38,940 nucleotides of DNA. Source: Cyanophora paradoxa. Taxonomy: Eukaryota > Glaucocystophyceae > Cyanophorales > Cyanophoraceae. The stretch is taken from contig QPMI01000394.1 in NCBI GenBank assembly GCA_004431415.1, forward strand, positions 1-38,940, given 5' to 3'. The position numbers and the translations under genes were made by a program. The notes beneath the pieces were generated by a model that saw nothing but the letters and a program-made list of their open reading frames with translations, had not been told where the DNA came from and made no database searches. Positions within the stretch are counted from its first letter, which is position 1, and each line of letters starts with the position of its first letter. Shown one piece after another: positions 19,589 to 28,690 of the stretch.

Positions 19589-22007
19589 ATGCACGTGGAC
19601 TTGCAGCTGAGTGTGCAACAGGTTGAGAACACGTTCAGAGCCCTCCTTTTGGATTCGAAGAACACTCCGCTCTTCATTCGTCCGAAGTGGCTTTTCGGTT
19701 CGCCGAAGGAGCAGGGAATATCGTTCCTTGGAATCGCGTCACCCAATTTCCGGATATGCATTGACAGTACCTTCCTCGCATCGGACAACCACAGAGCAAC
19801 TTTGGTGCCTCTGTTTGATCCAAGCATCGTCTACTGCGGGGTGTGGAGTAACAGCACGGAGCACGTCGAAAGGATTCGTAAAACTCTTGATATCCAGTGG
19901 CCGTCACTTCGGGCGATCGAAATCGACGACCTAGCCACCGCAGCGAAGCTGGACGGAACCTTGCAGAAAGACAGAAGACAAAAAGGTCTCAAATCCGGAA
20001 TCCAGGATCTTTCTACGGAATTTTTGCGTAAGGCGTTCGAGAAACCTGAGGATTTCAGATTCTTCGGGACTGGCTGGGACAGCGCCGAAGTGGACGAGAC
20101 GAGGCTGGCCTTCGCTTTTCGGGAATTGGAAACAGGCATCGGGATTATCAAAGTCATTTTAAAAAGGGTGGGGTTGAAGCTGACTTCTGCAAAGTTTTCG
20201 CTATCACTATCTATCGCTCTCGCAAACTTCCGCTATCGTTTAGTATCCGGAGACGAGCAGGAGGTTTGTCCTCGACGTCTGTGATAAAGAGGTGAGCTTG
20301 CTTTACTTCTGCTTTTTCAACCCGGCTGTTCTGCTGTTAATTATAATCGCAGGATGCACGTGTTGCTCTGGAGCTGAGCAAGTCTGAATGCGTCGACGGT
20401 GGAAAAGATGCATCCGCTCCGACACTGACACCTTCGATGCAAAAAGAAAAGGATGCTTCGAACAAACCTTTCCCTCCCATTTCATTCGTCCCAGCGCAAG
20501 GTGCCTCAAATCTCCAGTCGGAATGGTCTTCAACCTATGGAGGCTGTCACAAACACACTGGTGACACGATGAAAGACAGTCTATCTATCCCTCGGATAAG
20601 TTGAATTCCGGCTCGCAGGTACCGGTTCTCAGAATGCCGAACTTCGGGATCCGGAGGAGATTCGATGCTTGCAGCAGCAGGTGAAATCACTTCAGGATGA
20701 TAACGCCTTACTTCGACAAGCGAAAGAGCGCGTCGACGGTAAATGCCTTTTTTGCGTTCAGCTATAACTGCTTTCAGTTAATTAGTATCCGCGCGTAATC
20801 CCCGCTGCAGCCCCCGACTGCAGCGGCTGCAAGGAAAACGCTTTCCTGGTCGCCCAGCTGCAGCGGCTGCAAGGTCGAATCGCTCAGGGGCGCCTTCGTT
20901 CATTCTTCTTTTGAAACGTCTGCAGGCCTCCAGAATGAGAATGCTTCCCTGCTCGCCCAGCTGCAACGGCTGCAAGGTCGAATCGCTCAGGGGCGCCTTC
21001 GTTCATTCTTCTTTTGAAACGTCTGCAGGCGTCCAGCATGAAAATGCTTCCCTGCTCGCCCAGCTGCAACGGCTGCAAGGTCAAATCGCTCAGGGGCGCC
21101 TTCGTTCATTCTTCTTTTGAAACGTCTGCAGGCGTCCAGAATGAGAATGCTTCCCTGCTCGCCCAGCTGCAACGGCTGCAAGGTCAAATCGCTCAGGGGC
21201 GCCTTCTTTCATTCTTCGTTCGAAACGTCTGCAGGCATCCAGAATGAGAATGCTTCCCTGCTCGCCCAACTGCAGCGGCTGCAAGGTCGAATCGCTCAGG
21301 GGCGCCTTCTTCCAGTCTCCTCTTGAAACGTCTGCAGGCGTCCAGAATGAGAATGCTTCCCTGGTCGCCCAACTGCAGTGGCTGAAAGGTCAAATTGCTC
21401 GGGGGCGCCTTCTTTCATTCTTCGTTTGAAACGTCTGCAGGCATCCAGAATGAGAATGCTTCCCTGGTCGCCCAGCTGCAGCGGACCAATGGTGTTTTTT
21501 TAGACTGCTTTTCGATTTAGGTCTCGATTTGACCGTTTCCCGTGCGTGTAGCTGTGAATGCAGCTCCCCAAGCGCAACTGCAGCGGCTGACCGGTTTCCA
21601 CTTCGCCGTTTTCTCGGAATTGGGATTTCTGAGTGACTGATAATGACTGCAGCTATGAATGCGGGTCTCCAATCTCAGAAGAAAGCTCTTCGTGGTACGC
21701 TATCTCACTCCTTCGCGGTACATTCAATTTCCGGCCTTGAGTATGGGTATCTTAGATGAAGTCACGACGCTTCGTGGTACGGCGGTTTTCCTCCCCGATG
21801 ATTTTATGAACGTCGCGGTACATTTATGTTTACACCTCGTTCGCGATTCTTTGTAAATGTCAGCTGAAATTGCGACACTGCGAGGTATGGCGGTTCCCCT
21901 CGGATGCATTTTTATTTACTCCGATGCTGATATTGTGATCAGCAAAAATCGACGACCTGGAGGATGCTGAATTCCAGCGCCTGTTCGAAGGCGTGCTCAA
22001 TATTTAG
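19589..22007 (+). CDS. Multi-exon protein with globular N-terminus and amplified coiled-coil exons
   Basis: Exons that join in phase: 19589-20172, 20261-20291, 20353-20500, 20619-20738, 20811-20873, then six 51-base exons (20926-20976, 21029-21079, 21132-21182, 21235-21285, 21338-21388, 21441-21491), 21552-21593, 21653-21694, a short exon near 21865 (AEIATLR) and a last exon ending TAG 22005-22007 (KIDDLEDAEFQRLFEGVLNI). The N-terminal 205 residues (WLFGSPKEQGISFLGIASPN and on) match no family I know. The rest is coiled coil, for example IRCLQQQVKSLQDDNALLRQ and repeats of QNENASLLAQLQRLQ. A possible exon at about 21742-21776 (MGILDEVTTLRG) is off phase by one base and may be skipped. The start ATG could be preceded by another exon. 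An oligomeric scaffold is plausible, but function is unknown. Confidence 0.75.
20926..21491 (+). repeat. 103-bp exon-intron tandem array (six exon units)
   Basis: Each unit is a 51-base exon followed by a 52-base intron, with period 103. The exon encodes 17 residues, (G)VQNENASLLAQLQRLQ with small variants. The intron begins GTCGAATCGC or GTCAAATCGC and ends ACGTCTGCAG. Exon phases are 1-1, so any number of units keeps the frame. The last unit lacks the downstream intron copy. Confidence 0.9.
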
Positions 22008-22228
22008 ACGTGTGATCTTCGTTTAAATCACAATTGAATTTCAGTATTGCACTGAACCTGCTGTTCAAATACGATTTAATCGGGAAGCTTCCACACAGTG
22101 CATACTCAGGCCACGGTCATAGAGGAAGGAGGGGGGGGGAAGAGAAGGGGGGGGGAGTGCCGAACTTACCGCGGCCGGCAAAAAAAGCCGGCTTGGCGTG
22201 CAGTGCTGCCACAACTCGAAGCTGCTGG

Positions 22229-22861
22229 ATGGCGAAAGTGAAAGAGAGAGCGCGTATGTCTACAGGCGGAAAAGCTCCTCGAAAGAACCTCGCACAGCGG
22301 CCGCGGCCGCCGACAGCGGAGCAGGTCGCGGAGTCGGAAGCACTGAATGCTCTTTACGCGCCACGACCGCGGCCCGAGAACGAAGGCAGCTTTGTTGACG
22401 TACACATTCTCGGCGACTGCCGGCCTGCCCCGCTACGCGTCACTGCAATGACAGGTGCAAATGTACACCGATTCACCGTTGCTCTGCCAGTGTGCCGTGA
22501 ACTCAACAGCGCATGCGCAGGGCCTGTGCGAGTCACGATCCGTGCTTCGGACTCGAATGCGTGGAAGAGCGAGCTACTGGACCTGGCGTTCGAGGAGCTG
22601 CACTGCAGTACGCATGTGCACCTCGAGGAGCTGGTGCTGTATCGATCTCGGTACGACCAAGCAGGCTGGTACTTCGAGCTTCCGGTGCAAGCGATTGTTG
22701 CGTCTTACGGTGATTTCTGATGCGGATCTCGCGAATTCACGGGTGCGCGTGCACAGGCGTCGAGTCCGGGGCCATCCCCGGGAGATCTGTATTACGTCGC
22801 GAGGAGGGATATCATCCCGGAAGTCGAGCATGTACCTTTCCTGGCGATCAATCAGGAATAG
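22229..22861 (+). CDS. H3-tail mimic family, copy 4 (intact, 164 aa, Met at H3 K9 position)
   Basis: Exons 22229-22454, 22521-22684 and 22757-22861 join to 495 bases. The first residues MAKVKERARMSTGGKAPRKN align without gaps to H3 residues 1-19: R2 to K, T3 to V, K4 kept, K9 replaced by Met, and S10 to K18 (STGGKAPRK) identical. TAEQVAESEALNALY, FVDVHILGDCRPAPLRVTAM, then PVRVTIRASDSNAWKSELLD, LAFEELHC and PGDLYYVARRDIIPEVEHVP follow. Retaining intron 1 (66 bases) keeps the frame, whereas retaining intron 2 (72 bases) meets TGA right after DF. The Ulp1-like protease gene lies just downstream on the other strand. K-to-M at K9 of real H3 is known to poison H3K9 methyltransferases; whether this protein does so is unknown. 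Confidence 0.85.
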
Positions 22862-22960
22862 TTGCAAGTGCCGGCATCCCTTCCCTAGTCCGGATTTCGT
22901 AGCCAAAAATACGCGGATGTATTATACGTATACGCGGCGGCACGGATACAACAGGAGCGC

Positions 22961-23736
22961 CTAATTGCCAGCGCTGTAGTGCAACACGAGCGCCTCAAAT
23001 TCTCTCCTACGGCGCTCTATGTAGTCTCCATCTAAATCTAGATCTAGAGGGTTGCCTCGCATTTCGCGCTCTGCGAAGTCCAGCAACCAGATCCCGCACT
23101 AGCGAGCGTGGTCAGCCGTTGCCACTGGCCACGGGCGGGAGTGAAAACAGCACTAACCTGATGGCCGTCATGCTGCACTGCTCGCTGTACCGATTGGATG
23201 ACGTCAATTTCATGTTTCAAGAGAATTCTTGCGAGCTTGCGCGGAGCCTTCGCGCCAATGCTGTCGTAGTATCTGCAGACCTTGCCGTCGATAACCAAGA
23301 GTGTCCAGTGTCGTCGGTTGTTGACGGGGACGAGAGCGCGTGTGCTGGTGCCATTCAAGTGCTCGAGTAACGCTTCTATGTAGGATTCAGCGTCGTGGAG
23401 GGCGAGCGGATGTGCGATGAACCAATTCTGTGTGACTGCCTCCTTGGCCGCCGCCGCGCGGATGCAAACGAGCGCGCTCTCGATTGCGCTCGATGACAGC
23501 CACAAATCCCGGCTGCAGCTGAAGCTGAGCTGATGCCGAACTAGATCTGCGCTAACGATCTTCGGCCGCGCCTTGACTGTGCCCAGCTCCTCCAACTCAG
23601 AAGAGGGCTCTGGGTCACCACACTGCAGCTGTCTTTGCCGCCGTATGCGCTTCTTTAAAACTACAGGAGAGGGCTTCGGATCTGAATCATCACATTGCAT
23701 ATCCCGCCGGCGCTTCGCTGCCTTCGCGGAGGCCAT
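22961..23736 (-). CDS. Ulp1-like cysteine protease (C48 family)
   Basis: Exons (minus strand) 23736-23158 and 23098-22961 with a 59-base intron (GTTAGT to CTAG) give 238 residues. It starts MASAKAAKRRRDMQC, with further basic stretches (LKKRIRRQRQ) that could be a nuclear signal. The catalytic domain shows WLSSSAIESALVCI (the Ulp1 W-L entry motif), RRHWTLLVID with catalytic His at 143, YYDSIG with Asp at 158, and QHDGHQ joined by splicing to CGIWLLDF. This gives oxyanion Gln at 188 and nucleophile Cys at 194, six residues apart as in Ulp1/SENP enzymes. The nucleophile is the first codon of exon 2, so intron retention removes activity. The family removes SUMO or similar modifiers; the substrate here is unknown. 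An upstream in-frame codon near 23844 would add 36 residues. Confidence 0.88.
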
Positions 23737-24228
23737 CTGCGAGGATCCGGAGAACGGACGACCTAGGCCTGCAGGGGAACAAGCCCGCATGAGTTCCAGC
23801 GGCGAACTGTAAAGGCAGAGCACGAAGCGGGCGTGCACATTCACGAATGCCGAAGTCGACGGCTATATCTATCAACGTTCAACGTTCAGCGCCGTTGATC
23901 ATGACAGGCCACGCGGCGCCCGAGTCCACGTCAGCGAGGCTGCCGGCGATGGCTAAGCCTCCGGCTAGCTGTTTTACGCGCTCTAGCTCGATCTCCGACC
24001 ACCGGTCACCGCCTGAAAGCTTCGAGACTTGCTGGCGGCATTGAGCGCACGTGTACCCCCACTAGTCCCATCCCGGGCCGTCCGGGCCGTCCCGGACGAG
24101 ACCAAGATCCAGCAATCTAGCGTCTGCACAAGGCAGCGCGGCGCGAGCTCGAGGAGCGCGACTCCCCAGTTTCCAGTTTTCCGACAGGATCTAGCGACTC
24201 TCGGAAGTTTCGAGGCGCGCTCGCTCTA
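23737..24228. promoter_or_regulatory. Divergent intergenic region between Ulp1-like gene and H3-tail copy 5
   Basis: The two start codons face away from each other across about 490 bases. The stretch at about 23965-24070 (CGCTCTAGCTCGATCTCCGACC and on to GTGTACCCCC) is a degenerate copy of the left part of the dispersed repeat at 12440. This suggests a shared two-way promoter. No TATA box is obvious. Confidence 0.5.
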
Positions 24229-24864
24229 ATGGCGAAGACAAAACAAAAGGCGCGAAAGTACAACGGATCGATTCCTCAGAAGAAAATGCCTACCAAAGCT
24301 TCAAGAAAGCGGAAGTCAGAGCCGGAGCCCGACCCGTCAAAGAAGCAGGTGCCCGAGAACGAGGGCAGCTCTAAAACTGTCGAGGTGCGCGTTCTCGGCG
24401 ACTGCCGGCCTGCCCCGCTACGCGTCACTTCAATGACAGGTGCATGCCCGGTTGCATCGTTGCTTCTGCTAGTGTGCCGTGATCTCAACAGCGCATGCGC
24501 AGGGCCTGTGCGAGTCACGATCCGTGCTTCGGACTCGAATGCGTGGAAGAGCGAGCTACTGGACCTGGCGTTCTTGGAGCTGCACTGCAGTACGCATGTG
24601 GATGACCGCGGCACTCTGGCGGTGCATTGGTACGACCCAGCAAGCCGAACCTTCCAGTCGTTGGTGCAAGCGATCTTTGCGTCGTATACGTACGGTGATT
24701 TCTGCTGCGGATCTCGCGAATTCACGGGTGCGCGTGCACAGGCGTCAAGGGCGCAGGGGCCATCCCCGGATGATCTGTTTTACATTACGAGGAATACAGT
24801 TGATCCGGCCGTCGAGCATGTACCTTTCCTGGCGGATCCGGACGCAGTGATAGAGCTTGACTAG
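24229..24864 (+). CDS. H3-tail mimic family, copy 5 (intact, 164 aa, N-terminal H3 tail)
   Basis: Exons 24229-24439, 24503-24663 and 24742-24864 join to 495 bases. The N-terminus MAKTKQKARKYNGSIPQKKM then PTKASRKRKSEPEP aligns with H3 1-28: TKQ at 3-5, ARK at 7-9 and TKASRK at the TKAARK site of K27. It lacks the TAEQ helix seen in the other copies and goes directly to TVEVRVLGDCRPAPLRVTSM. Exon 2 reads PVRVTIRASDSNAWKSELLD and LAFLELHCSTHVDDRG; exon 3 reads PDDLFYITRNTVDPAVEHVP. Both introns (63 and 78 bases) are multiples of three and stop-free here, so an unspliced 211-aa form is also possible. It pairs divergently with the Ulp1-like gene. The C-terminal domain is unassigned. Confidence 0.85.
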   Translation: MAKTKQKARKYNGSIPQKKMPTKASRKRKSEPEPDPSKKQVPENEGSSKTVEVRVLGDCRPAPLRVTSMTGACPVASLLLLVCRDLNSACAGPVRVTIRASDSNAWKSELLDLAFLELHCSTHVDDRGTLAVHWYDPASRTFQSLVQAIFASYTYGDFCCGSREFTGARAQASRAQGPSPDDLFYITRNTVDPAVEHVPFLADPDAVIELD

Positions 24865-24969
24865 CCCATGGCCGTGGCTGGAATTGCGTTTGCATGTTCG
24901 TGCTCTCATGTATGAATTGTTCACTTCGAGTGACTGTCTAGCTGAAATGATTGACAATTGCATGATCGA

Positions 24970-27213
24970 TTACACGATAATAATGCATTTCGAGAGGGAC
25001 TGCATCTCTAAGATACGATTTTTTATCGTCTTGATCTCATTGTCGACATTATCGCTCTGTGCTTTGATCAGAGCGTTCTTCTGGCGCACATGATCGAGAA
25101 GTGACGCAAGCGCTGTTTCAAGAACGTCGAAGGACGTCGCTTGCAATTGCTGGTTGAGTGTTCCTAGGGCACGCGTTGCGTCGTAGTTGACATCGGTTTG
25201 AGCACCAGAAATCATGAGTGCCATCTGCGCAGCAGGAAGCTCATTTATGGCACCACAAATCTGGAAACTGCAAAAAAGAACGTCTGCGAAAGAGAGGTGC
25301 AGACGAACCTTCTTATTAAGCTCATGTAGCTGTGCGAGGAGGTTAACAATACACCTTATTCTCTCTCCAAGTGCCCGGTCGAAGACAACTTCGTTGCGCA
25401 AGTAGATATCTACAAGATGCAGCTTTTCTAAGGATGGCGCCTTCTCGAACGCCCCGACCACACACTGAGCAACATATTCTGGGATTGCGCGCATTGCATC
25501 TGTTCGCTGTTCATAGCCAGTCACTCCAACCAGGCGGAGGGTTTCCAGAGATGAGCACTGCGAAGCGATCTTCGTGATGGAGGTGACCAGCCAGTTGCGC
25601 TCGACACGTAAGACTTGTGCTCCATGAGCGTCAGAGGGTGCAAGCGGAAGGATCAGCTCGCGAAGGCTGCTGAATCGTAATGTCTTTGCGAGTTCCGCGA
25701 GACGATTCGGTGATAATTTACGGAGCTGTGCCACGGTTGCATGTGGAACTGTGCATGCCACCAGGTCCAGCGTGATAAGAGATTGACACTTCCGCGCTGC
25801 TGATAAGATTTGCTCGTAATCACGCCCGTCCTCCAGCGTGAAGCGCAACGTTTGCGTGAAATTGCTTAGATACCGTTCCATCTTATTTATATTCGTGCTG
25901 TCGCTCTTAATGATGCAATTGATGAACGAAATATGTTTGAGACAGCACGAGTCGGGAGAGCAGAAGAACTGGACGACTGGATGCGAAGCTGGGCGGATGC
26001 GAGTTGCTGTGAATTCGACATGGAGCTCCTCCGTGCATTCCCCCGCCGTATGATGCAATACCAGAGATGCCGGCCGCGGTGGGGCCATTGACGAGTCATT
26101 TTGGATGTCCCGAGGCTCGTCAGATATCTGCAATCCAAATCAGGCTGCTCGAATATAAATAGTGGCAGGTCGTGCACATTGAAAATCATGGACGCGGGCG
26201 CTGGACGAAAGAGTCCTGGGGTTTTCAGCTCTAGGCCTTCGCTTGTTAGACATCCTTTGATGATGACTTTCTTGGCACTGAAAGCCCAGTAGGAGAAGGA
26301 ACCCGCAGCTTCTTGAAACATGATGGTTTCTTGGTCGACACATAGCTCTTCGACCGTCCCAAATGACGTGTCATCAGGCCCGCAGTCACGAAAGCTGCAA
26401 ATTATGAAAAAACTGTTTGTCAGCTTCTGGTTCTGAATGGATTACGTAAACGAATACGTAGCGAATTTGGACTTACTGAACGGGCCCCCCGAATACCTGC
26501 GTTGGTAACAGAGTTCGATACGGCTCGATGCTGGCTATTTCCTCCGTTTCACGGTGTGCGCGAAGGCTTGCGCTTGCCTTGTCGTCCAGAATAAGACGGC
26601 GAGGCGCCGTCTTCAAGATAAGGTGGACCCAGTCAAAATGAATGGCCTCAAGGTCGTCGGAACCACACCCTGTGCAGATTCCTAGGCACCGCTTGGGCTT
26701 CTCAAAGAAACGCTGTATGCTGTCCAGGAGGATTGCAAGTTTCTTAAACGTCTTTGGCTGCTTCCATAATTCCGAGGCAAAGCTGGAGGAAGCGAATTTG
26801 ATGCTACCGCCATGCTCTAGGATCCACTTCGCGCGAATCCACACCCTTTCAAGCAGGAGAGCCGGAATTGTGTCAAGAAAGATGGTCGCGGTGCGGACGC
26901 GCTTCAAGCCATTGCCCTGTTCCACGAGAATCCTGTAGAAGCGCCGGCTGCTACTCCACAGAGCTCGCACGGACTCGAGGCGTTCATTAGGAACCATGCT
27001 GGCAATTATGGCGATGGCATCGTCTGGAAGATCATTTATCGTTATGGTTGCCTTTCTTGTCGATTCGAGCCTGTGCGGCGAATGTTAGAGAGGGGTTCTT
27101 TCGCTTGCTTTGCCTCCGAATGAATATGCGTACCGCTCATCTACTTCTGGTACCGGTGGCGACGTCTTTAGTAGATCCATGTGTAGGTTCGAATCCCCGC
27201 CCGCAGGCTCCAT
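24970..27213 (-). CDS. F-box/LRR-like protein, 682 aa
   Basis: Exons (minus strand) 27213-27134, 27070-26477, 26394-26178 and 26127-24970 join to 2049 bases with every phase matching. Introns are 63, 82, 50 bases long, with donors GTACGC, GTAAGT and GTGCAC. Near residue 35 an F-box-like segment reads INDLPDDAIAIIASMVPNER, followed by LWSSSRRFYRILVEQ. The rest has leucine-rich segments such as LITLDLVACTVPHA, SSLRELILPLAPSD, SSLETLRLVGVTGYE and PSLEKLHLVDIYLRN. The C-terminus is a short coiled coil, LIKAQSDNVDNEIKTIKNRI. F-box proteins usually recruit substrates to SCF ubiquitin ligases; the LRRs would select the target. The F-box is divergent, so the call rests on position and pattern. It is transcribed divergently from the gene at 27608. 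Confidence 0.8.
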
Positions 27214-27607
27214 ACTGCAAGCCGATTCCCTGCATTATGTGAGCCGATTTGGTCCGCGAATGCGCGTCAACGTGCATGCGCACTGCAGCTGCGCATTTGT
27301 CGGCCCAGCACGTTTTGGTGTCTTCCCAGAGTCAGCGGCCAGATCCAGACTCTCGTCCCTGCGCGCGCAGAGGACAACAATCAAGGCACGATAAACGCAC
27401 CCACGCCAATATTAATACGACGCACGAGCGTTTCCTTCGTCTACGCTGCATCGCAAGTTTGAAATTTCTCAGAGGGGTACGGTAAGGATACGGTTAGGGG
27501 GTTCTAAATGGGGAAGGGGTACGAGCTACGGGATTTGCGCGGGAAGCCGTCGTTTTACTCGGAAACGCGTATTACAAGCTTTAAGTATGTCGCAGCTTGA
27601 AGACCCC
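27214..27607. promoter_or_regulatory. Divergent intergenic region, about 390 bases
   Basis: It separates the start of the F-box/LRR gene at 27213 (minus) from the gene at 27608 (plus). It includes GTACGGTAAGGATACGGTTA near 27476. No ORF in it has domain content. No clear TATA box is seen. Confidence 0.45.
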
Positions 27608-28527
27608 ATGGCCGGCCTGGTATCGCAGTCGAATCAAAGCTCTGAAGATAAGGTGCGTCGCACTCAGCGGCCAGCGGATAAGCTGCTGGCTTAAGCTAAC
27701 CGGCCACGCATGCGCATGCGCAGTGCACGACGGTGAAGCGGGCGCGGGAGGAGATCAATGGCGAGCGTGCGAGCAAAAGGCAAACTTCGGGCACAGGGAA
27801 CTCCAGCGAAAAAAGGCCCTTAAGCTTGCTAAACAGTGAGCACCTGGTGCGAACACTACTCCACTCTAGATCTACGACTCGGCGAAAAGTATTCTTCATA
27901 ACACGGTTTGAACGCTCGCACTTTTAGAAACAGTTTGAACACGCGCTTGATTTCACGTACGGGCTTCCCTTCACATTTCACAAGTTGATGGTGCGAATCA
28001 AATAGTAGTGATGAGTTTTCCTTGACCGTCGGACGTCTGTGCGAACGAGTGCATGTACAGCACGACAACCAGCGGAACATTATGCGGCAGCTTCGAAGTG
28101 ATGTGATGGCGCTATCAGCTAATGTGAGCCGTGGCCCGCACTCACTGATGGTCAACTCTCTGAAATGCTCGAATTCCAGGTCAGTTCTGTAATCGAAAAG
28201 GAGATCGCTGATATAAACCAACCGGTCGCCTCCGAAGAGTGTGTGCTCATGTTAAACTCTCAGCAACTGGAAAAGCTATTTCAAAGCCTCAAGAATGCTG
28301 TTATTTGTGAGATCGAATGCTGTCAAAAGCGAATGGTAAAGACAGATTTGGTGATTATATAGTCATGCCGACGTCTGTCAGTTCACGTGCGTGCACGACA
28401 GATCAAAAGGGAATTCGACGAATTCAACCATCTTGAGAGGGAAATCGAAACCGTGAATGTGTCAATCTTAAGTCTGCAACGTCAGGCACTATCGTCGCTT
28501 AAGACCGAGGGCGGAAGTCAGGAATGA
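27608..28527 (+). CDS. Small helical/coiled-coil protein, six exons, 196 aa
   Basis: Exons 27608-27652, 27724-27846, 27928-27990, 28061-28123, 28180-28350 and 28402-28527 are all phase 0 and sum to 591 bases. Donors are GTGCGT, GTGCGA, GTGCGA, GTGAGC and GTGATT. The protein starts MAGLVSQSNQSSEDK, then a basic stretch TVKRAREEINGERASKRQ, then FEHALDFTYGLPFTFHKLM, NIMRQLRSDVMALSANVSSV, QLEKLFQSLKNAVICEIECC and a final coil IKREFDEFNHLEREIETVNV. No family is recognised. Its size and helical make-up resemble the gene at 36936-37944, which also neighbours an F-box/LRR gene. This suggests a recurring partner type, but that is inference. Confidence 0.75.
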
Positions 28528-28690
28528 AGTAAGAAGAGATCCCATGTGCGAACATGCGACTTTGTCTTTGTATTATTTGTTGCGAGCAAGCAAAAGCTAG
28601 CTGAGTATGTAACTTGGCATATTGTAGCGCTAGCCAAGCGAGCTCGATAATCTTACATACTGCACACTGCACCAATTCCCTCGCTGCATT

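Noticed and set aside
20926-21491. CRISPR-like regular array (103-bp period)
   Set aside because: There are no unique spacers. Repeat and spacer are both repeated and correspond to an exon and its intron in a eukaryotic gene.
23240-23265. AKAPRKLA in the Ulp1-like protein as a true H3 mimic
   Set aside because: It is a short match inside the catalytic domain, where basic residues are common. It is noted in findings but not called as a tail.
27185-27202. tRNA T-loop-like GGTTCGAATCC
   Set aside because: The flanking bases do not form a T-stem or acceptor stem. The segment is the antisense of exon 1 of the F-box/LRR gene starting at 27213.
27856-28221. Minus-strand ORF of 121 codons with LRR-like look
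   Set aside because: The plus strand here carries a six-exon gene in perfect phase with consistent donors, so the minus ORF is a shadow.
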